Positions 57,601-64,000 of a DNA stretch of 64,000 nucleotides are shown here, one piece after another. The number at the start of each line of letters is the position of its first letter. Positions within the stretch are counted from its first letter, which is position 1. The notes beneath the pieces were generated by a model. It did no database searches, was not told the origin of the DNA, and was given only the letters and a program-made list of their open reading frames with translations. The stretch comes from Sporobolomyces roseus (Eukaryota > Basidiomycota > Microbotryomycetes > Sporidiobolales > Sporidiobolaceae): the NCBI GenBank assembly GCA_016617785.1, contig JADILM010000001.1:806001-870000 (forward strand). The letters are read 5' to 3'. The translations under genes and the position numbers were made by a program.

Positions 57601-60141
57601 CCCCGAATTTAATGATCGTAAGCTCGCGTCTGCATTTACACCCTTCTCTGGAGCTGACATCTTGTTGGCGAATAGTTCGGGACATCCTCGAAACTGTCAT
57701 CACCGCTTCTCCCGACGACGCTCTCATCGTCAACGATCAACTCGGTTAGATTTGGTCTTCTCCGAGCTCTTACACTGTAGCTCATCTGATACTTCCCTGT
57801 AGGTCGAGGTCGAACGACAAGAACTCTCGTTATTATCAAGATGGTCATGAGTTGGCTTCGAAATGGTGGAAAGGGTGCTCCTCGATCGAACCGCTACTCG
57901 TACACTGTCATCAACAACCTTCTCCGAGCCGTTCCTCGCACCGGACAAGAGGTGAAGGATGCAGTGGACGAAGCGATCACTGCTTGTAGTCATCCTTTCG
58001 ACATGCTCGAATCGATCGAAGATGCTCGACAAGCGGCGGAGGACGCTCAATCAGAATTCGACAAGGACAAATGGGTCGCTCGTGGGCTCAAGGAGCTGAG
58101 GTAAGCTAATTCTGACTTCGCGCTTTCACGCTCTTTGCTGATCACGCACGTTCAACAGAGCGTATTTCTTCCTCATCCTATTGATGTGCTACTTGAACGA
58201 AACTCGACCCGATACTTGGCGAGAACTCGGTCAAACCTCTTCCTACGAGGACTTTGTTCGTCAACGACCAGTCTTCAAGACGATCGAAAGAGAATTGGAT
58301 TCAGCCGGTATCGACGCTCTTGTCCCTCTCGAACGACCTCTCGCCGATGGAGCCGCTTCAAACGACGAAGTAGCCGACTTCGTAGCTCAACGATCTGGTC
58401 GAGTCCTTTCGGCTTTCACTCTCCTCAAGAGTGATTTCTTCAGTGGTCTTCAAAAGATGAGTCTACCCGAGAAAATCGACGGTTCACCAAACTTCCGAAG
58501 AGTTCCTCTCGGCTTCTCGACCGGCGTTCACGACGGGACCAAGTCTGCAGCAGATGCCACCGAGGAGAATGGTCCGCTCGTATACGGTTCAGGAATGCCG
58601 ACTGCTGATGGATTGAGAAGAGCGCTCGAGAGAATGGGAGCGAAGGAAATGACGATCACTTGGACAAGCATGCGAGAAGAACCAGTACTATACGTGAGTC
58701 TTCCCTCTCTTTTGATTAACTTTCCACAGCTCCTGACTCTCTCGCTACCTTGTATCACTAGATTCGATCTCGTCCTCACGTTCGTTTCTTGCTATCCTTC
58801 TCTGTTCTTTCTTTGTCTGACTTCCGATTCCTCGCCCAGGTTCTTCGACTGTTCAATCAGCCATTGGAAAATGTTGTGACAACCGGAGTAACGACAGCAA
58901 CAGTCGAGGCGATGGAGGCAGAACTCAAGCGAGATTTGCTGAGAGAACGCGAAAAGACTGGAGGAAAAGTTCTTCTCGTAAGTCGCTGCCTCCTCGTCGT
59001 AGAAAGTGATGCACGACTGAACCCTTCTTGCTTGTAGCATGACGAGATCGAAGAGAATGGAACCTTCACGGTAACCGCGATGTGGGAAGAAGTTAAGCCT
59101 GAGGAGTAAGTCCTCTCCTTTCTTCTCGATGTGACCCGCTGAATACTCACTTCATCACCGTCTGCTGTAGTATCCTCACACCGCGAGAAGTGTTCGCTCA
59201 GATGCAGTCCGAAGGTCTCAAGGTCGATTACGATCGATTACCTGGTGAGGTTCTGCATCGTTGTTCGCTCGTTACTTTCAACTGACCTGATATCTCCTTC
59301 TTCAGTCACCGATGAGCAATCTCCTATCCCTGGAATGTTCAGTCGCATTGAGCAGCGAGTCTCAGCTGCTCTGTCGAAATCGAGTAAAGCTGGACTCACG
59401 ATGAATTGTCAAATGGGTCGAGGGCGAACGACCACTGGAATGTAAGCATTCACTTACTTCATAACATCTTCTATTCGAGCTCTGCTGACACGTTGTATCT
59501 ACAGGGTTGCTTGCGCTCTCGTCTACAACATTCTCTTCGCTCGAACAGCAGCTTTCGACATGGCAGCCTCGTTCATCGTTCCCGATCATGGTTCTTCTTG
59601 GGACGGTCGAGAAGCAGATCCTTACCTCAACGGAGAATACAAGATTGTCTTACAGCTTGTTGGAGTGCTTCAAAACGGGAAGTTGGCGAAAAAGTTGTGC
59701 GATCGTGCTATCGAGTGAGTTCAGTCGACGCTTCTTTTGCTGTCCCTCTGCTCACCTCTCGATCCGCCTTTAGCAACATGGAAGCTGTCCAAAACCTTCG
59801 AACAGCGATCTACTCGTTCAAATTGCGAGTCGAAGCCGCTGAGAAGACGAAACGAGAAAAGTTGTTCGATCAAGCCCTGAACTATCTTTACCGGTAAGTC
59901 TCACGTTCTCCCCTTGTTCTTCGTGATCGACTCTTACTCGCATGATCTGTACAGCTACGCGACTTTGATCGTCTTTTCCAACTTCTTGCTCGACAAAGCA
60001 GCTTTCCTCGACAACGACGACGACAGTGACGACGAAGAGAGAGGCAACAAGGACAAGACATCCGGATATCCTCCCTTTGAGGATTACCTCGCAGCGAGAC
60101 CAGAAATCAAGCGGATATTGAGTCGGAGAACGTTGGATTAG
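54626..60141 (+). CDS. Paladin-like protein with three PTP-like phytase repeats
   Basis: Large cytosolic protein of the paladin (PALD1)/inositol-hexakisphosphate phosphatase-like family. The start at 54626 is followed by a Ser-rich N-terminus of about 130 residues. Three repeats follow. Each has a substrate-loop segment (WFCTREEPILYLG; IWINLREEPLVYINGSPYVL; ITWTSMREEPVLYIRSRPHV) and a Cys-x5-Arg-type loop. Loop 1 is FNCGVGVVRTTFAM, which keeps Cys and Arg. Loop 2 is VNDQLGRGRTTRTL, where Asp replaces the nucleophilic Cys. Loop 3 is MNCQMGRGRTTTGMVACAL, fully canonical. At most two sites can be catalytic. The protein ends EIKRILSRRTLD with the stop at 60139-60141. About 16 introns. Vertebrate paladin is reported to be a phosphoinositide phosphatase; the fungal substrate is unknown. 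Confidence 0.85.
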
Positions 60142-60635
60142 AGCTCGGTTTTGTATAGATTCACTGCAGTACCCCTCTGTACGATACCCAATGCTAATAG
60201 GTAAGCACCACATCCACTTGCAAAAATTCGCAGCGTGAAGCTGACGTTGTCGTTGGATCGTGGACAGAACTGAATAGCGACTGAGATCGTCCTTTGAAAA
60301 GCGAGTAAGCTGCCTGCGAAAAGCGCTTTCTCTTTCTATCGCTCTCATTCAGATGTGACGTAGACTCTGCTGTATGGCAGAAGAGGGCAGACACGACGAA
60401 GAAACGGCGAAACACTTCAAAGTCGGGAGAAGTTTCGCAAACAGCTCTCTCGCGAAGGAACTCCAACGCGTTTCTTTCTGTCTGCATACGGTTTCCCTGT
60501 TAGCTTCGAGGATAACTCGTCGTTGATATAAATAGATCAAAGATAGTTCTGTTTACAGTTTGCTCTACCTCTCCAAATTCTTCTCCCTTCTTTCCTCTCT
60601 CTCTTCCTCTCACTTCACTTTCGACTCGACATCTC
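60142..60635. other. Intergenic region paladin-like / F-box gene
   Basis: 3' flank of the paladin-like gene and promoter of the F-box gene. It contains TTTCGCAA at 60433 and a pyrimidine-rich leader (60570-60630) before the F-box start. No RNA gene or ORF of note was seen. Confidence 0.5.
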
Positions 60636-63328
60636 ATGCCGGACAAGGTCTCTAGGGGTAACAAACGTAGTCAAATCAGCTACAAGGAGGTGGATAGCGA
60701 TGTGGATATGGATAGTGAAGAGGAGAAAGTGGTTGAACAAGGCAAACAAACAAGGAAGAGAACAACAAGGCAAGATGATTCAGAGGAGGATGAATATACT
60801 GTTGGAGATACCTATGGAACTAGTAGTAAGCTCTCGAGTCTTCAAACGCGTGAATGAGAGCTGATCGAAACCTTTGGTGACTTCGCAGGCAGGAACAGCA
60901 AAAAGCCGACTAAGAAGTACAAGAAGAACAAGAAGCCAAAGTACACGTCTCGTCTACTCCTCGAACTCCCTTTCGATCTCTTCGTTGAAGTGAGTTCATT
61001 CGAGATGACTCCAGTGAGCCGAGGGAGCTGACTCTCAATTCTCTTTAAAAAGGTCTGCGAACACCTCGAAACCTCTGATCTCTTCAATCTCGCCAAGGTC
61101 AACAAGTCGCTTCACAAGATAGTAGTCTCGCGCTCTGCTCGCTCGATTTGGTCGTCTGCTCGCAAACGAGATGGCTACGAACTTCCTTCGGGAATCGAGG
61201 AAATTCGTTTCGCTGTATTCTTCTCTGGTCGTTGTTGTGATGTGAGCGCCTTCTCCATCTAGATACTGAGGTCTGACTGACGATTTGAGTCTTCAGGGCT
61301 GCGGAGCGAGGAGCTACCTCGATCGCTCCACTTTCCTTCGTACGACACTTTGCAAGGAATGTCGCGCTGAGCGGTACGTCGGTAGGATACTCAATCTGGT
61401 TTCCGATTACAGACACTCACTCTACTTCGTTCTGCATCAGTACCGTTACCTCGGACAAATTGGGAGATTCGTACCCTGATCTTCATCCTAGAGCAATCGA
61501 CTGCGTTCGATTTCAACGTTTGTCGGTTCCACTTCTTCCCTGGCTCGTCAGCGAGCTGATCCTATGCTTTTGATGGGTGCGTAGAAGGTCGATATACTGG
61601 TGTCAAGCGTGATGCTCGTCGACGAAGTCTGTCGAGTTTTCACTTTTCAACAGCGAACCCATCCCTGACGGTTTTTGCATTATACAGCTCGCTACATGGT
61701 ATCCGACCTACTAGAAGTCAACGTCGAGCTCGCGGAACTCGAGGAGGAGGACGAACTTGTCGGAATCGTACGAGAAAGCGAGAAAGAGCGATACAGTGTC
61801 AGGTCTCGTAGAGGTCGATCCTCGGTCAAGCAAATGCCAGCGTCCGAGAATGAAGAGGAGGATTCGGAATCGCTTGTACAGGAGTTCGTCGAGAGGAGAG
61901 CGGAATGGGTGAAGGAGGAACAGCGGGTGAGCGTCTCGGTTACTTCAGGATTCGTCGATTCATACTGACACAGAATTCATGGGCTGTAATAGGTTTCGCT
62001 CGAGCTCAAAGACAGAGAGTCTACTCTACGTGATGAGAAGAGTCAAGAGTACTGGAGCAAGATACAGGACAAGCGTAATGAACGAAGAGAGCGTTACAAC
62101 CAGTACGTCGATCGCAATTTGACTAGTCGCTCTCCCGACCTGACCTCAGTATCACAGGTTCTCGATCGAGCTAGAGGAACTAGACTGGAATGACGACGAT
62201 CTCGACATTTACGCAAGTCAATACGTTTACAGAGGTTCGAAAGAAGCTCCAACCGTCGCACCTTCAGCAAACCCCAAGAGTGAGCACTTCTCGGCCTCGT
62301 CTTCTCGAGAGCGCTAAGTAACGCTCGTGAACCCCACAGTATGGTCGAAATATCTCGCTGAAATCAGGAAAGGTCAAATTCGTCACGATCCTGGTCGAGT
62401 TCTACGCAACTCCCTCACGCCTTTCTACCAATCGCTCAAAGCCACCGAATCACCTCGACGCTCTCAGATCTTCCCTTCGCGTGGAGAATTCGAACAACTC
62501 CCATCGATCAAGAACTACTGGGAAGGAGAGAAATCATCGGTCATGACGAAGTCGCTATGGCTCAGCATGCTCCCATCAGTCCTCGCAGATCTCGACATTT
62601 TCTCTGGAGCTCTACGAGTAGAGGCGATTCGAGCCATTCTCGCCGCTCAGCAAAGGATCTCACTGTCGAAGCTTTCGACTCGTTCAAGCGACTACCCCGA
62701 ATCTCGCTATCCTGACGCCTTCTTCGATCTCGCAACTTCGCTCTTCTCCCCGGGATGGGGTGCACGTAGTCACCGCCCGGAGGCCTTTCCCTCGGTCGGG
62801 TTCAACGGAGGTTATACTTGGAGAGGCAAGGGAACTTTCAGTCGTCTAGCAGAGAGTCGAACCACGTCAACGATTCAAGCGATTGTTCAAGCAGCAGGTC
62901 TCGACTCTGGAGTAGCTACTGCTGCCGATCTCGATGCTCTCGGTCGTCGCTTTACGTGGGATAACGATTCGAGGGTTAATGAGAAAGACAAGCTTCGAAC
63001 GTGGCACGAATTGGTACGCATCTTCTTGTCTTCTTCTTTCCGTACAGCTACGTCGCTGATAATGAGCAAAGCACACTCACAGGTTCGAAGCGTTACTCGA
63101 TTCGGACACAACAAGACAAGGTACAAAGATGGATCTGCGACGACCGAAGTTTCCTACTGGCCTGAAGTCGACACGGACGGCAATACTTACCTCGACGAAA
63201 GTGGAGACGGACCTGGAGAGGTCATCGAGTGCGACGAAGAAGGAGGAGAAGGAAGCGAAAGGCAGAGGAGCGATTCAGAGGAAGTGGGATCAGAGGAAGA
63301 GGGATCAGAGGAAGAGGAAGACGAATAG
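60636..63328 (+). CDS. F-box domain protein (basidiomycete type)
   Basis: Probable substrate receptor of an SCF ubiquitin ligase; the target is unknown. The start at 60636 gives MPDKVSRGNKRSQISYKEVD. An acidic/basic N-terminus with a lysine cluster (KKPTKKYKKNKKPKY) could be a nuclear signal. The F-box follows: LLLELPFDLFVEVCEHLETS then DLFNLAKVNKSLHKIVVSRS. After it come paired cysteines (GRCCDGCGARSY, LCKECRAER), a pattern common in expanded basidiomycete F-box families. The middle has charged helical segments (LAELEEEDELVGIV). The C-terminus has LTPFYQSLKATESPRRSQIF and ends in a long Glu/Ser tail (SEEEGSEEEEDE, stop 63326-63328). About eight introns; the exons around 61480-61690 are my best joins and are less certain. 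Confidence 0.8.
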
Positions 63329-63679
63329 CTTGACAAACATCGCCTGAATTGGGAAGGAAGGAAAGGAAAGAAACAGCTTGCATCATGTCGCGTCACTGTC
63401 AATGAATCGCTTTACCTGCTTACAACTCTGTGTTAACGCTCGCGATGATGAGGAACGAGATTGAGATGCGGAGACGACAAGTCTTTTTGCCGCATCGCGA
63501 TGACGTATGAGAGCCGTTTAAGTAGTGAAAGCGTCGACAGGTTGCAACGATCACTCGAATTCGAAGTGAAGAAGACTTCTCGACGCTGTATTGCGAAATT
63601 TTCAGCTTTTCTCACATTCCCGCTTCGACGTCTCGAGCTTTCTCCTCGGAATCTAGCTTCGTTGGTCTCCTCACGTATT
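63329..63679. other. F-box 3' flank and PNKP promoter
   Basis: This contains a TTGCGAAA octamer at 63591, 82 nt before the predicted PNKP start. An open frame from 63461 is continuous with PNKP and includes a basic segment (RRCIAKFSAFLTFPLRRL), so a longer N-terminus is possible. Confidence 0.45.
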
Positions 63680-64000
63680 ATGACTCTCTCTGACTCTGCT
63701 CGTGCTGTCGCGGACTCGTCCCATCCTCGATTGCGTCCCTCAGATCAAAAGAGACCATCAGGATCGACTGGAGACGCGGGAAGCTGGCTTCCTCTCATTG
63801 GAACCGGTAAAGGATGCGGTCACTATGTCTACGGATCTCCACAAGCAAGTGCGAAGGTCGCAGCTTTCGGTTTGTTTTCGACTTTTCGACTCAAATTGAG
63901 GGTACCAAGCTGACCACACCTGGCGTGTAGATCTCGATGGTACGATTATTCAACCGAAACAAGGTCGCAAGTTTCCGTTCAACGAACGAGATTGGGAGTT
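63680..64000 (+). CDS. Polynucleotide kinase 3'-phosphatase (PNKP-like), 3'-partial
   Basis: DNA-repair enzyme that restores 3'-OH and, in bifunctional members, 5'-phosphate ends at strand breaks. Only the N-terminus is in the window. The start at 63680 gives MTLSDSARAVADSSHPRLRP. Exon 1 ends VAAF-D at 63869. After an intron (63870-63930, GTTTGT donor, GCTGAC branch site, TGTAG acceptor), exon 2 reads LDGTIIQPKQGRKFPFNERD. The spliced AFDLDGTIIQPKQG is the HAD phosphatase motif I of the PNKP family, and the following KFPFNERDWE is typical of it. Whether a C-terminal kinase domain follows cannot be seen. An upstream in-frame extension could encode an organelle leader. Confidence 0.85.

Overview
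The window is nuclear DNA from an intron-rich basidiomycete fungus, probably a yeast-like species. Nearly every gene is cut by introns of about 50-90 nt with GT..AG ends and a GCTGAC/CTGAC-like branch site roughly 20 nt before the acceptor. The gene set is fungal: Cch1 calcium channel, Mot1, Nuf2, LAMMER kinase, NCS1 permease, and an F-box protein with basidiomycete-style Cys pairs. I cannot name the species. No transposon, tRNA, rRNA, CRISPR array or secondary-metabolite cluster was seen. I recognise 21 protein genes: 20 confident or likely, and one small secreted candidate.

Layout. 1-12 kb: an NCS1 nucleobase/allantoin-type permease (5' end outside the window), a zinc-free quinone oxidoreductase on the minus strand, an unrecognised Arg/Pro-rich type I membrane protein, CDP-diacylglycerol synthase, and a TatD nuclease on the minus strand. 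11.6-27 kb: CCH1 and MOT1. 27-39 kb: a run of minus-strand genes (LAMMER kinase, MDP-1-type phosphatase, LIM-domain protein, mS38/Cox24, Nuf2). 39-47.5 kb: a tandem pair of M1 aminopeptidases sharing a conversion-like tract. 47.5-54 kb: threonyl-tRNA synthetase with two candidate starts, an arrestin-like protein, a small secreted candidate and a GNAT acetyltransferase. 54.6-64 kb: a paladin-type phosphatase-like protein, an F-box protein and the 5' end of a polynucleotide kinase 3'-phosphatase.

The genes look like ordinary housekeeping and signalling loci packed head-to-head or tail-to-tail, not a functional cluster. The unusual content is in gene architecture: exons of 6-8 nt that must be spliced to restore conserved motifs, a catalytic core split into five consecutive tiny exons (29-17-6-17-29 nt), GC-AG introns and one apparent GA-AG intron, a mosaic of diverged and near-identical sequence between the tandem aminopeptidases, and a degenerate catalytic site in the paladin homologue. 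All exon models come from reading frames and splice motifs alone; no transcript evidence was available.
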